Shown: piece by piece, positions 1 through 10,128 of the stretch
How positions within the stretch are numbered: position 1 is the stretch's first letter
Layout of the letters: the number at the start of each line of letters is the position of its first letter
Assembly (NCBI GenBank): GCA_947034885.2
Contig: OX344750.2
Coordinates: forward strand, 434,001-498,000
Length of the DNA: 64,000 nt
DNA from: Thuidium tamariscinum
Lineage: Eukaryota; Streptophyta; Bryopsida; Hypnales; Thuidiaceae
Direction: 5' to 3'
Program-made: the position numbers and the translations under genes
Notes under the pieces: generated by a model
Databases searched by the model: none
What the model was told of the DNA's origin: nothing
Seen by the model: only the letters and a program-made list of their open reading frames with translations

Positions 1-818
1 ACCCTGTCTGGCTCGTTCATGTGGGCGAACTTCTCCGGATTCTCCCTGGCCGGATTCGCTAGGGCCTTCATCCGGATCTCCAGGTTGAGCCGTGGTGATG
101 CCCTCTTCTCTTGCGGATCCGTAGGTGTGTTGGACGATCCAGCCGCATTCGGATCCGATCCGAGCTCGCCGAGGTTCTTCACGACCGGCGAGTTTCCGAG
201 TAGCTTCCGATCCGTCGACATCCGTCCTTGCGCACCGGGGCTGAAGTCCGTAAACACCTGCTGGTTGAGCAAGCTCGACAGTCCTTCCCCCAACTCCGGA
301 TTGAGAGCCCCAATTAAGGCCCTCATCTCCTTCAGTACCCCTTCCATCTTGGCCTGGTAATCCACCAAGATGGTGATGACTTTCGATCCGGTGACGTGCC
401 CTTCCGTCATCAGCCGGGCGGAAAACAGTTTCACCCTGATCACTGTACCCGCCGGTTGGGCCACCAACTCCTGCAGGTTCCGAACCAAGGAGGTGGCCTC
501 CACGATCTTCCCGTTGGCGACACTGAGATCACTCTCCAGGTACGTCACCGTGCTCTGGAGCCCATTCCGCTCCTCTTCCGCCTTCCGTCGTCCCTCTTCA
601 GCTATCCGGGCCAGATCTTCCGCCTATCGGGTTTGATCCGTCTGATTCCGAGCCACGTCCTCCCATTTCCGGATCTCTTCGTCTTTCTTCCGCAACACCT
701 CTTGAGTCGGAAGACGGTCGAGGATTTCCGGAATGTCTTCGATCTTCACCGCGCCCAGCTTCGTGACAATCTGCTCGAGTATCGCCTCATATTGGTTGTT
801 GTCTGCGTGCGCCATCAT
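1..818 (-). other. Coiled-coil frame downstream of the mobile-element gene, running off the left edge
   Basis: Reading the minus strand leftward from an ATG at 818 gives a charged, heptad-like sequence (for example KKDEEIRKWEDVARNQ) and then a long stretch rich in Glu, Lys, Leu and Ala. It looks like a coiled coil followed by a Pro/Ser-rich tail. It lies just after the 257-residue frame at 1736-963 and shares its base composition, so it probably belongs to the same mobile element, perhaps a gag-like product of a retroelement. The stretch looks broken, with about one break, and is treated as a fossil. No protease, reverse transcriptase or integrase motif falls inside the window. Family assignment is a guess. 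Confidence 0.4.
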
Positions 819-962
819 GGTGTGACGGATGATGGTGTTGAAGTGGTTCCGCTTCTTCTTCCCCAGGGTTGATCCGGGTGGATCCGGGTCGGGGTGTCCT
901 CTCTTATCCGGCGTTGTGGACTTCTTCCGTTCCGGCTTCCGTTCCGGCTGGCTGACCGGCTT

Positions 963-1736
963 CTACTCTTCCGGGTCCTCGTCCATCCGCTCGTCCTCCG
1001 GGTCCTCCGGCTCCTTCTCCAACTCATCCGTCAAGCCGTACTTGAGGATCTGAATTCCCGTCTCATAGCGGAGGAGTTCCGGGCCACTCAGCACATCATT
1101 GTGGTGGTACAGGTGGAAGAGATAGCCATTGATAGTGCTGGTCTTCTCCCGTCCCACATGCTCGGCTAGCCGGTTAACTACCCACTGGAGGACTATACCC
1201 CAGTTGACTATCCGCTTCTCAAAACACCCGAAGATGGTGTTTGCTACCGTCACGGTGACACGGGTAGGCTTTTCCGGATAGAGGATGGGAATCAAGAATT
1301 CCAACATCCGTCTATGCCGGTCGTTGGTGCAATCCGGAACTGAGTATCCGTCCTTAGGGTGGGGCGGATTCCGAAACTTGTTAACACCAAACTTGTCCGT
1401 CCGGGGAGCTAGACCTAATCCGGTTTTATCAAAACCATATACATTCGCCCAGATATCCGGCATCCAGGCACTCGGTCTACCCCTCACTGTGAGTTCGTAC
1501 TGATTCGGAACTCCCGAGAGGATTTCCTGTACTATCTCGTCACTCTTCACACTCCAAGGGCGCCGGATCAACCCATGACACCCTAGGAAGACTAGATCAT
1601 CTTCTAACTCCTTCCGATGCTGCGGATCGGAAGGGATGACTAGCGAAATTGCCTTGGCCGTCACTACCGCTCGCTTCGGATTGGAGGAACTCGCCATCTC
1701 TCCGCCCGAGTCGGAACTTGTCGGTGCGGTCGGCAC
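963..1736 (-). CDS. Plant mobile-element protein (gag-like / putative plant transposon protein), 257 residues
   Basis: A 257-residue frame with a Ser/Pro-rich N-terminus, a central globular part and a very acidic C-terminus (EKEPEDPEDERMDEDPEE). The segment LTVRGRPSAWMPDIW (about residue 85) and the later part IVNWGIVLQWVVNRLAEH resemble the 'putative plant transposon protein' family often found beside retroelement sequences in plants. That is recognition of pattern from memory, not a search. The ATG at 1736 is chosen because a TATA box lies about 135 bp upstream on the same strand and the frame is open from there. It is followed on the same strand by a coiled-coil frame. No catalytic motif is visible. 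It could equally be the structural protein of an old LTR element or of a DNA transposon. Confidence 0.5.
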   Translation of the reverse strand: MPTAPTSSDSGGEMASSSNPKRAVVTAKAISLVIPSDPQHRKELEDDLVFLGCHGLIRRPWSVKSDEIVQEILSGVPNQYELTVRGRPSAWMPDIWANVYGFDKTGLGLAPRTDKFGVNKFRNPPHPKDGYSVPDCTNDRHRRMLEFLIPILYPEKPTRVTVTVANTIFGCFEKRIVNWGIVLQWVVNRLAEHVGREKTSTINGYLFHLYHHNDVLSGPELLRYETGIQILKYGLTDELEKEPEDPEDERMDEDPEE

Positions 1737-1871
1737 CGACCCTGAACTAAACCCGGAACCGATCTCTACTGCTCACCACTCTTTCTCTCTCTATACGCGC
1801 TCCAAAACCTGCACACAAGCCGTACCTCGATTTGCCAAATTGAAAAGGAAAAATGAAGTGGAGAGGAGGGG

Positions 1872-1879
1872 TTTATATA
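1872..1879 (-). promoter_or_regulatory. TATA box for the 257-residue frame
   Basis: The minus strand reads GGTATATAAACCCC here, a canonical plant TATA box. Transcription would start near 1840 and leave a leader of about 100 nt before the ATG at 1736. The TATA box lies within the same TCCG-rich patch as the gene, so gene and promoter probably moved together. Confidence 0.55.
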
Positions 1880-2159
1880 CCAGTCGGTACCCTGCGTTCC
1901 CAGTTCCCCTCGGAACGGCGCGACGTTCCCCGGCCGTTACGCTAGTTTCCGTAGGTCGGCGGCGTAGACCCGTAGGTGCCGACCATCCGAAACTAGCTCG
2001 AATCCATCTTTAGGTATACCGGATCCGTCCTTAACAATATCGGATCCGTCTTTCCAAGTTCCGTCTTCCGGAAAGTTCCGTTCCGGATACTGAGGAATCC
2101 GGATCCGGAAACTTATGCCCATAGACCGGAAATTCACCTTGGTCAATCCGGTTTAGTCG

Positions 2160-3607
2160 GATCCCAAGGGAAGAAGACCCTAATTGTCTTCTTTTCGCCA
2201 TATCTAACCCTAAAATTTTGAAAAATTGAGCTTACTCTATATACTATCTTCCTATTTTACTTACCTAATATTTCCGGACTGCGACAGTTCTAACAAGCAA
2301 ACTTAAATTATGTAAATTTTTCTTTTTAACTATGAAAATTTAATTCAAAAATTAATACTATGAGTATTTTTGTAGGATGATGCAATAATTTCTTGTAAAA
2401 CAAAAAGTACTAAAAATTTTCACATCATTAATTCAAATGGAACAAATCTGAGCTTCACTTCCAAACAAACATTATTATAATTTGATTTTTTTATGATTTT
2501 TTGTTTCTAGCTATTGAATTCTTCATTGGACTTAGGCCTTAGGGTGACATGACCTTTGCTCCTATGCAATATGCACCAATTGAAATAAAATGATATTTTC
2601 AAAAAGCTAATGTGATTTTCTATCTTCAAAACACTCTCCAAAACACAGTTGCTAGTATGTGAGCATATAAAGTATGAGCCTGTGAGCCTAGAATTCTTTA
2701 CACTTATAGTATAGGTGTCTATATTATAGACACTTCAATGGTTATAGTGTATTTATGTTCTAAACACCTATATTATAGGTGTTTAGGTTATAAATACCTT
2801 CAATGAATGTAGGATTTGCAATTATACTTAGGCTCAAGGCTCATAGGCTCACACTTCTATGTTCACATACTAGAGTCAATGCTTTCCAAAAGGCTATCCC
2901 AAATCCTAAGAATTCCAAGAATTTGTTGAAAGGACATTGGGACTTTAGAGTTAATATTGTATGATTTAAGGTAGGAGGCTTGAAAATTGCTCTAGCATTA
3001 AAAACATCCCCTATAATTAGTTTAAAAATGAACATAAGGCAGTCCTTTCATTGACCACCATACTCATCGAATGGATTAAGGAAACAAACATTATTTATTA
3101 CAAGAGCCAATCAATCTCCTTACTTTCCCATATTTCTTTACAAGTTGCAAGTAAGCAAATTATAAAAGACCTAGGGTCATAATTATTGGTGTCTATGAGT
3201 CTATAACACAACTCAATTGAAAATTCATAAGCAATTCAACATTGCTTCAAAAAAATATGAATCCACCTATATTATATTTTGTATCTATTTCTTTTTGTTT
3301 GAAAAATGATCTGAAAACAGTTTATTCCAAGGAATCACATGAAAAAGATAGGCTAGCACTAAATGAGGGTTTTTTTAGCCTACTACCTTAACTAGTAAAT
3401 GATGCCAAGGCTATTTTCTCATCAATGAATGAGAGAGCATCTTATTGTGTTGAATAAAAGTGTAAACATCTTTGGAATTAGGGGTGGAAAGGGAAAATCT
3501 TCTACACTAGTTTGACTTTCAATGCATGACTTGGGATTTTTTTAATACGAATGATTCCTACAATGTCAAAATTCATGATTTCTGTGGTGACCAGCATGTT
3601 GGTAAGG
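2160..3607. other. AT-rich gene-free stretch
   Basis: Composition changes sharply from the GC-richer element at the left to AT-rich DNA. Short frames here have no recognisable domain and no codon bias. Apart from the inverted-repeat element at 2653-2873, I see nothing supportable. Confidence 0.6.
2653..2873. mobile_element. 221-bp miniature inverted-repeat element
   Basis: The left end reads TAGTATGTGAGCATATAAAG and then a GAGCCTGTGAGCCT block. The complement of the right end reads TAGTATGTGAACATAGAAG and then GAGCCTATGAGCCTT. This gives terminal inverted repeats of about 35 bp with few mismatches. A second, inner dyad (ATAGTATAGGTGTCTATATT against its mate near 2760-2795) means the whole element could fold back. 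The outer TA may be the target duplication, as in Tc1/mariner-type miniature elements. It has no coding capacity. Confidence 0.7.
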
Positions 3608-3610
3608 TTA

Positions 3611-4070
3611 GAGCATTCCCATAGCTGTAGCACAAAATGGGGTGCCAAGTGAATGAGTAGTGAGGCTATTGGTGAGCCAAAATTTGAATGCTCAAAGATT
3701 ACCCCACCGTTGAAGCAACATTGGATGCGCCACTTGCAAGCTAAGTGTGGTCCCTATACAAAGACCCACCTTGTAATAAAAGTTATACACTTTGTTAGGC
3801 CAGGTGGTGCTCCCTTGTCTCCCAGCCATTTTGAATGTTGCTGGATGAGGTTGGCAGAGAGCCATTCAACATTGACTCAGTACCTCTTTGCATTAATTGT
3901 TGTTTTGCTAAGCACAGTCTTGGACGTGCAATTTGGCCAAGCGCTTGCCAAATTAGCCGAGGCCACCTACTTTTTGAACTTTGCCATGTGTGCAATGGGG
4001 AGTAGTTCACTAAACGGGCTGGGCCACTGAGTAGGTCAACTTGCTTTCGCGAGTCGCCGTGGAGATGCTC
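3611..4070. mobile_element. 460-bp PIF/Harbinger-type miniature element with TTA target duplication
   Basis: The left end GAGCATTCCCATAGC and the complement of the right end GAGCATCTCCACGGC form terminal inverted repeats, flanked on both sides by TTA (3608-3610 and 4071-4073). Ends of the form GAGCATCYCC with TTA duplications are a common plant Harbinger-like pattern. A 125-codon frame inside shows no domain and is taken as chance. A second GAGCATCCC end preceded by TTA occurs at 5170, just after the third copy of the 58-bp repeat. Its partner end was not found. Confidence 0.7.
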
Positions 4071-4186
4071 TTAAGTGACCTTCAATACTAGTATGTATAA
4101 AGCATAATAGAAAAAATTATGTAAAGTATTAAGTGACCTTCAATACTGGTATGTATGAAGCATAATAGCAAAAATTATGTAAAGTA
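4071..4186 (+). repeat. Two tandem copies of a 58-bp repeat, third copy displaced to 5109-5166
   Basis: Units at 4071-4128 and 4129-4186 both begin TTAAGTGACCTTCAATACT and end GTAAAGTA. A third unit lies at 5109-5166, after the element at 4191-5108. Units 2 and 3 are closer to each other than to unit 1. The simplest reading is a three-unit array into which the element inserted, exactly at the TTAA that joins units 2 and 3. Confidence 0.8.
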
Positions 4187-4190
4187 TTAA

Positions 4191-5108
4191 CCCCTAAAGG
4201 ACTAACATGCGTTTTTTGGCAACATAGCGATTTGGGGCAGGTACGTGTGGCTAGAGATTTCCATATTTTGGAACCAAACTTTAGTAGAAGGTGTGGACGA
4301 GGAGTATCTTCAAAGTCCAACAATTTTCGTGACTTTTGACTACATGGTTAAAAAGTTATTGCATAAAATGTTGTTTGTTTCTCAACTCAGGCAGTTCGGG
4401 CAAATCAGAATTTTTTTTTTTGAAATAAAAATTTGAAATTTATTTTATAGATTTATATATACATGGAAATATTTGAATCATTCCATTTGGATTAATGAGT
4501 CAAAAGTTATGAAGAATTTTAGTTTGCGGGTAGTTATGGATTCTCTTCTCTAAAATAAACTTTGAAGTCCTTTATTTTACTCAATTTTCAATATTTTTGA
4601 AAAAGAATAAAAACATTGTGTGTAGATTGTTTATTACAACATTTGAACCATTGGGATTGGCATTTTTCAATTCAATAAATAAATTGTTACCATTTTTGTA
4701 TTTTGAATCATTCTCTACTTCTTCCTACTTACTATTTTTTTGTACATGTTGTACAATTCCAAATGATATGAAAATTTCAAGCATGTAGCCAACTTGAATT
4801 GGAGAATGAATCTAAAGAGTTGCAATCATTTTGGACATATTTTCATACAAATGTGGCCTTCTGAAGTGCAGCTGCCTAGATTTTCGTAGTGGAAAAAAAA
4901 TGATTCTTGTAACTTCAAATACTAATATCTTGCAATCTACATGACGGAAATTTCTGAAATTTTTTATAGATCTTTCCAAACTAGTGCACTAAAGATCCTA
5001 TGGTTACATGTGTCAAAAAATGTTTTTTTTTCTGAAATTTGGTAGTTGTTCTAGAAATGACAGATTTGGAGCAATTTTGGTGGAAACATAGTTGCGGTCC
5101 TTTAGGGG
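4191..5108 (+). mobile_element. 918-bp TTAA-flanked element, copy 1 (piggyBac-like ends)
   Basis: The element starts CCCCTAAAGGACTAA and ends GTCCTTTAGGGG, so the terminal inverted repeats are about 13 bp. It is bounded by TTAA on both sides (4187-4190 and 5109-5112). The tandem 58-bp repeats on either side show the original TTAA junction, so the duplication can be read directly. Termini that begin CCC next to a TTAA duplication are the signature of the piggyBac superfamily. There is no transposase frame, so it is non-autonomous. Copy 3 (10129-11051) is a close match in the opposite orientation and copy 2 (8499-9417) is a diverged relative. Confidence 0.75.
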
Positions 5109-5197
5109 TTAAGTGACCTTCAATACTGGTATGTATGAAGCATAATAGCAAAAATTATGTAAAGTGTTAGAGCATCCCTATACCTGGAGTCAACAAA

Positions 5198-5467
5198 CAC
5201 TATAAGAAACCCCTATTTTTGGTGACAAACCTTAATTTTTTATGACGGATTTTAGGTGATGTCAATGTTGACAACCCAAAAATTTTATGTCAACAAAAAT
5301 GTCCAATGTAACATCAATATTGATAGTCCGATGTTTTTATGTTAACATTGATTTTACATTGAACATTTTTGTTGACATAAAGTTTTTGGGTTGTCAGCAT
5401 TGACATCATCTAAAATCCATTATAAAAAATTAGGGCTCGTCACCCAAGATAAAGGGTTCTTATAGTA
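5198..5467. mobile_element. 270-bp CACTA-type miniature element
   Basis: The left end is CACTATAAGAAACCCC. The right end is GGGTTCTTATAGT followed by A where the mirror image would have G. AAA flanks both sides (5195-5197, 5468-5470) as a 3-bp target duplication. The inverted repeats extend inward for more than 70 bp (GACGGATTTTAGGTGATGTC against its mate), so almost the whole element is a foldback. The family is shared with the neighbour at 5538-5753. Confidence 0.75.
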
Positions 5468-5537
5468 AAAGATTCAAAATTAGACCTTTTGTAGGGCTAT
5501 AAAATTGTGGCCAAGTCGTGTGATAGTGATTTGCCCC

Positions 5538-5753
5538 CACTAGTAGAAACCCTTGTTTAGTGTGACAAGACTTAATTTTTCTTGATAGATTTTGCTAGAC
5601 ATTAAATATAACAACCTGTGTTTTTATGTTAGCATTGATGTTATATTGAACGTTTTTGTTGATATAAAAACATGAGCTATTACATTTGATGTTTAACAAA
5701 ATCTGTCAAGAAAAATTAAGTCTTGTCACACTAAACAAGGGTTTCTACTAGTG
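5538..5753. mobile_element. 216-bp CACTA-type miniature element with CCC target duplication
   Basis: CACTAGTAGAAACCCTTG at the left and its exact complement at the right form near-perfect terminal repeats of about 55 bp. CCC sits on both sides (5535-5537, 5754-5756), the 3-bp duplication expected of CACTA elements. The inner part (GACTTAATTTTTCTTGA) matches the neighbouring element at 5198-5467, so the two are siblings about 70 bp apart. The near-identical arms suggest fairly recent insertion or arm-to-arm conversion. Confidence 0.85.
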
Positions 5754-5949
5754 CCCAGAGCAAAATAGTGAAGGCAGCCTTCTAAAAGTAAAAAACAATT
5801 TCACCAAATTTTCCAGTTTGTTTTGTTTTAAATTTGAACACCAAAAAAATTGATTTTCTATTGTTTGAGGTCTCTTTCTCTTTGCTAGAAAAGAACTCAA
5901 ATAATTCAAAAAAATTCAAAATTCAAAATTTGAATTCTTAGTTCCAACT

Positions 5950-6275
5950 TGTTGGAAATCATATATCCCACATGGATTGAGGCTCCTCCCACTACTCCAT
6001 GGGGATATAAGAAGCCTTGTTTCATTGCATACTCACTTCTTCCTCCATCCACATGAAGTGGGTGGAGGAAACACATCCTTTAAGGTCTCTAAAATGAAAG
6101 ACCCCAAAGGATGTGTTCCCTCCATCCACTTCATGTGGATGGAGGAAGGTATGAGTTTCTATATTAGAAATAGAGCTCACTACATCATCTTGGAGTGGAG
6201 GGAGGTGTCCTACATGGATTGGGATACCTTCTCCCATTCCAAGAGGATATAGTGAGCTCTATTTCTCACATAGAA
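5950..6275. repeat. Nested foldback with LTR-like start sequence
   Basis: The segment opens with TGTTGGAAATC, then a CCCACATGG block and a GGATATAAGAAGCC promoter-like block, a pattern typical of Copia-type LTR starts in plants. A related block (CTACATGGATTGGGATACC then GGATATAG) recurs about 225 bp later. Between them is a hairpin with arms of about 43 bp (near 6040-6083 and 6105-6148) that differ by only two or three bases, so both strands show mirrored short frames. It may be a small LTR relic of the TRIM kind, rearranged into a foldback. No coding region belongs to it and its age is not readable. Confidence 0.5.
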
Positions 6276-7643
6276 ATTCAAACCTAAATGAATTTCATTT
6301 TCATTTTTATTGGGACTAGCAAAGTCTCATTTTTTGTGAGTGAAAATGCTTATAAGCATTTCATTTTTTTTTAAAGTTCAAATTGGAGGGACAACTGGGG
6401 TGTCAACCTCAATTTTTGGGTGCAAAGTACAGTCAACCCCTTCCCGCGTGAGGCCGGCCACCCTGCATTTCACCATGTACTGGGTACATTTGGCTGTAGC
6501 CGGTCAAATTTTGAGCCGAATTTTGCGTGCCATGGGACAAAGATTTTAACTTTGCCCAAACAAATACCCAGTTTGCGCCTCTGGTCGGGCAACTCTAGGG
6601 ATGCTTATAGAATTGTTTTAGGCAATAAATTTGGAAAATTCATATTGAAATCTAATGCAAAATGGAATAATAATTGTAGATGGACAGTTTGGTTGGGGAT
6701 TGCATTCCGATACTAAAACCACTAATTTAAGCACTATGAAGTTAATTTGGATAGTCTCTTGAAACATTGAATGTTTTTTTGGAATTTTAAAGGGCTTATG
6801 AATGCCAAATGTTCATTTTGAAAGAAAGAAGTGATTGCATTTTACTAACTAATTGCACATAAGCTAACTTAACCTTGAAGCACTTAACAATATCTTTTGT
6901 AGATTATGGATGTTGTAAAAAGTGTGCTTCATTCCATTACTATTCATTGAGGGATGTAAAGAAATTCCAAATAAATTAATATGTAATAGAATTATAAAGT
7001 CATGTTAAAAAACTCACTAGCAATACTTATTCTTAAAAGCAATGTAGAGACTTTCTTTTTAACTTATTTTGAAAAACATTTGAACTCTTACACTAGATAA
7101 GTATATTAAAAAATGACAAAGCATAGCTTATGCTACTTGAGTTATTTTAGAATGTTAAAAATGCATGTTGCATGCAATCATGTCACATCAAATTGTTTTC
7201 TTCCTAAATTGAGGTATGGTCTACCTTTGCAAAATGTATGGATCAACCACAAAATGAATACAAATTTTCACATTGGTCATGTATTTTAGTTTTAGAAAAC
7301 TCTTATTTTAAAGTATTTATGAAAAAATTCACAAGTACTATTAAAAATAATTAGCAAGTGTTACTTATTATGAAGAACTAATTTCTAGCTTTAGATTAAA
7401 GAAAAAAAATGTTGACTTTGTATAAAAGATGTTGGATTGAATTGTTGAAAATATGTTTAAGATGAAAATAAAACTAAATCATTAACAGTTTGAAGGAGAA
7501 ATTAAAGCACTTTAATACCAGCAATAGAATTGTTGTGCCAAACTCTAAAACACATTAGAAAAAAAGCCTCATTTGAAGGGCCACTAAAAAATGACACCCT
7601 TAAAGATTTCCACGTCACACTTGGCCCTAAAAAATTGTACTAA
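6276..7643. other. Gene-free AT-rich stretch
   Basis: A slightly GC-richer patch at about 6410-6600 (containing GTCAACCCCTTCCCGCGTGA and GAGCCGAATTTTGCG) looks like part of an old element, but no ends could be matched. The remainder is low-complexity AT-rich DNA with no supportable feature. Confidence 0.5.
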
Positions 7644-8378
7644 GGGTGATTGCACGAAAGACCTATACTATTTGTTGCATTTTGCAATAGTACAATCTGA
7701 CTTTTTTAGGAGTACTATTTAATTAAAAAAATAATTTTTTAATTTAAAAAAAAATATGACTTATGTATACACCTTTAAGACAAAGGTACCTACAAAAGGA
7801 ATTGTGTAGGAAAATTTTCTAAGTAGGAGAACTGGAAAAGTGCCAAATCTTAAGAAAATACATACTTTCATGTTTTAATTAGGGAAAAAAAGTAAAAAAA
7901 AGTAAATACAAAAAATAAAAAGTGGCCATTTTCAACAACTTCATGGAGATGGTCATTCACCAAAGAACCTACCAAAATAATATTTTATATGTTTCAAAAT
8001 ACAAGTAGAATGAAGCTCTCTTTGTAGACCTCCACATGACATAAAATTAACTATTTTTGAAAATCCTTTTGTGGAAAGTTAGAAATTTATTAGAAGACCA
8101 TCTCAGCCAAATTTCATTTCAAAATCATTAAAAAAAGATATTCCATAGTACTAAAAACCTCCAAATTGTCATATGTGACATTCAATCACTAGTACTATTT
8201 TTATATTAAACTATTTTTGAAAATTATCAAAAATTTACATAAGCTGTATGATAGTTATGAGTACCTTCTCTAGAAATCTTGAGTCATTTGGAGGAAAAAT
8301 GCAAAAGTTATGGTCAGAAAACAGATCAGCATGAGACATGTGACGGAAAATAGTACAAGTCTTTCATGCAATTGCCCC
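7644..8378. mobile_element. 735-bp miniature element with TAA target duplication
   Basis: The left end GGGTGATTGCACGAAAGACC, continuing TATACTATTT, mirrors the complement of the right end (GGGGCAATTGCATGAAAG, then ACTTGTACTATTT). TAA flanks both sides (7641-7643 and 8379-8381). The 3-bp TAA duplication suggests a PIF/Harbinger-like relative. There is no coding capacity. A more degraded relative may lie at 15108-16060. Confidence 0.7.
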
Positions 8379-8498
8379 TAAGTAGGAGTTTCTTTGTCTA
8401 ACTTTTGAAAAGGTAGTCAAGACATAGAAGTCAAAGTGCAACAAAACTAGTGTTTAATAATCAACCTCAAATCCATTTGAGATTATCAATCAACTTAA

Positions 8499-9417
8499 CC
8501 CCTAAAGGACTAAAGTCCCATCGGGGGACACTTGGAATTTCGGGCAGGCTTGTGTGACTTGAATTTTTTTTTTTTGAATTTTTTGAATTTTTTTTGAAGA
8601 TAGGAAATCAGATTAGCTTTCCAAAAATATAATTTTTATTTCAATTGGTGCTTGGAAGCAAAAGTTATGGCATTCTATGTCCAAAAAGCAATTCGCCGGG
8701 CAGAAAAAGAAAACCACAAAAAAATTATTTATTTATTTATTTATTTATTCTTGAAGATTTTGTTCTATTCTACATCTGAAGCTTTGTTTCATTTTACTTG
8801 GACTAATAATGAGAAAGTTACGGACAATCTTGAATTTCGGGCAATCTAAGCACCTTCTTCAGAAAATAACTTACAGAATTCATTTTTGAATGCAATTTTT
8901 CAAATTTTTCAGATTTTCTTTTTTGATAGGGTTTAGGATGTTTGCAAGAACAAGCTCACCATTGGGATCATGGTTTTTCAATTACATCTTAAAGTTATTA
9001 ACAACTTAGTGTTTTGTTCAATCTTGGACCTACTTCTACTTAACAATTTCTTAATGAATGAAAATCAAGTAGTAGTTTTTTGAAATTTTTTTCCCTAATT
9101 CTCAACTCAAATGTTCAACATAATAAATTTTAACTTCATGGTCCATAGTGCAAAAAAATTCAACAAATGGCAATCAAAGTCATCTAAAATTCCAAGTCAG
9201 AGTTCAAAAAAACTTTTTTTTCCAACTTTGAATGCTAATATCTTCCAATCGGTACGGTCAAACTTCATGAAATTTTTACCATATGATCTCAAACAAGTAA
9301 TTTACAAGATCCTATGGTTAGATTCTAATAAAAAAAAGTTTTTTTTTTGGGAGGAAGTAGCAAACATGGCAGTTTTGAGTGGTTTTCAAGCTAGAAAATG
9401 CCTTAGTCCTTTAGGGG
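8499..9417 (+). mobile_element. 919-bp TTAA-flanked element, copy 2 (diverged)
   Basis: It has the same termini as copies 1 and 3 (CCCCTAAAGGACTAAAG to CTTAGTCCTTTAGGGG) and is bounded by TTAA at 8495-8498 and 9418-9421. Length agrees with copies 1 and 3 (918, 919 and 923 bp), but the interior is only patchily similar, sharing phrases such as the CGGGCA words and the ATGAAATTTTT..GATC regions. It represents an older or separate subfamily. It contains several poly-A/T runs and no transposase frame. Confidence 0.7.
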
Positions 9418-9879
9418 TTAAAATTCAAAGAATTTAATAAACTCTAGTGATTTGGGCAATTAACTTGAATTTGAAGCAACTTTGTATGGTGTATTACAAA
9501 TTAAAAGAGAACCTTCTTCCCGGGTAAACAACTCTTGTATTATACACAGGGGTCATTGGCATTAAAACAACTTAGAGGATGACTTTTGTTAAAATTATAT
9601 CAAATTAAAAAGATCAAAAAGTTAGGTGAAGGCCAAATTAGGAGAAAATTATGTGTGAAAAATGTTGCATTACGTACATTCTAGGAAAAAAACTCACAAA
9701 ATATATGAAGAATTAAAACACATATGCATAGTTTTTAAAAATCTATACCAAAAGTTTTCTCCAATTAAAATTAAATTTTTATTAAAAATCCCCCAAAGTT
9801 GGGTAGCTCGACCTATGATACATGTATTAAGAAAATTCATAATTAGGTTTTTAATGCTATTATTGTCCTAAAACATATC

Positions 9880-9882
<3 letters not shown>

Positions 9883-9931
<49 letters not shown>
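9883..9931. repeat. (TA)n microsatellite
   Basis: About 24 uninterrupted TA dinucleotides. The exact number is likely to be unreliable in an assembly. Confidence 0.95.
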
Positions 9932-9932
<1 letters not shown>

Positions 9933-10128
9933 CTTTGAGAATAGATTAAAATGCATTAAAAGTGATTATAATCAAGGCCATATAATATGGGAATTGCAAA
10001 CTCAAGAGCCTCCTATACAAATAGGATACTAGTAGATAAAACAATCTATATGGGATATGTAAATTAGGATAAATAAGAACTCAATTGATCATTGCTAAAT
10101 CAAACCATTGGAATTGGCACAACGTTAA

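Noticed and set aside
3653-4030. 125-codon frame inside the Harbinger-type element
   Set aside because: No domain, and a mirrored frame exists on the other strand. It is a chance frame in an inverted-repeat element.
5977-6252. Pair of 71- and 91-codon frames with near-identical content on opposite strands
   Set aside because: They result from the hairpin arms and not from genes.
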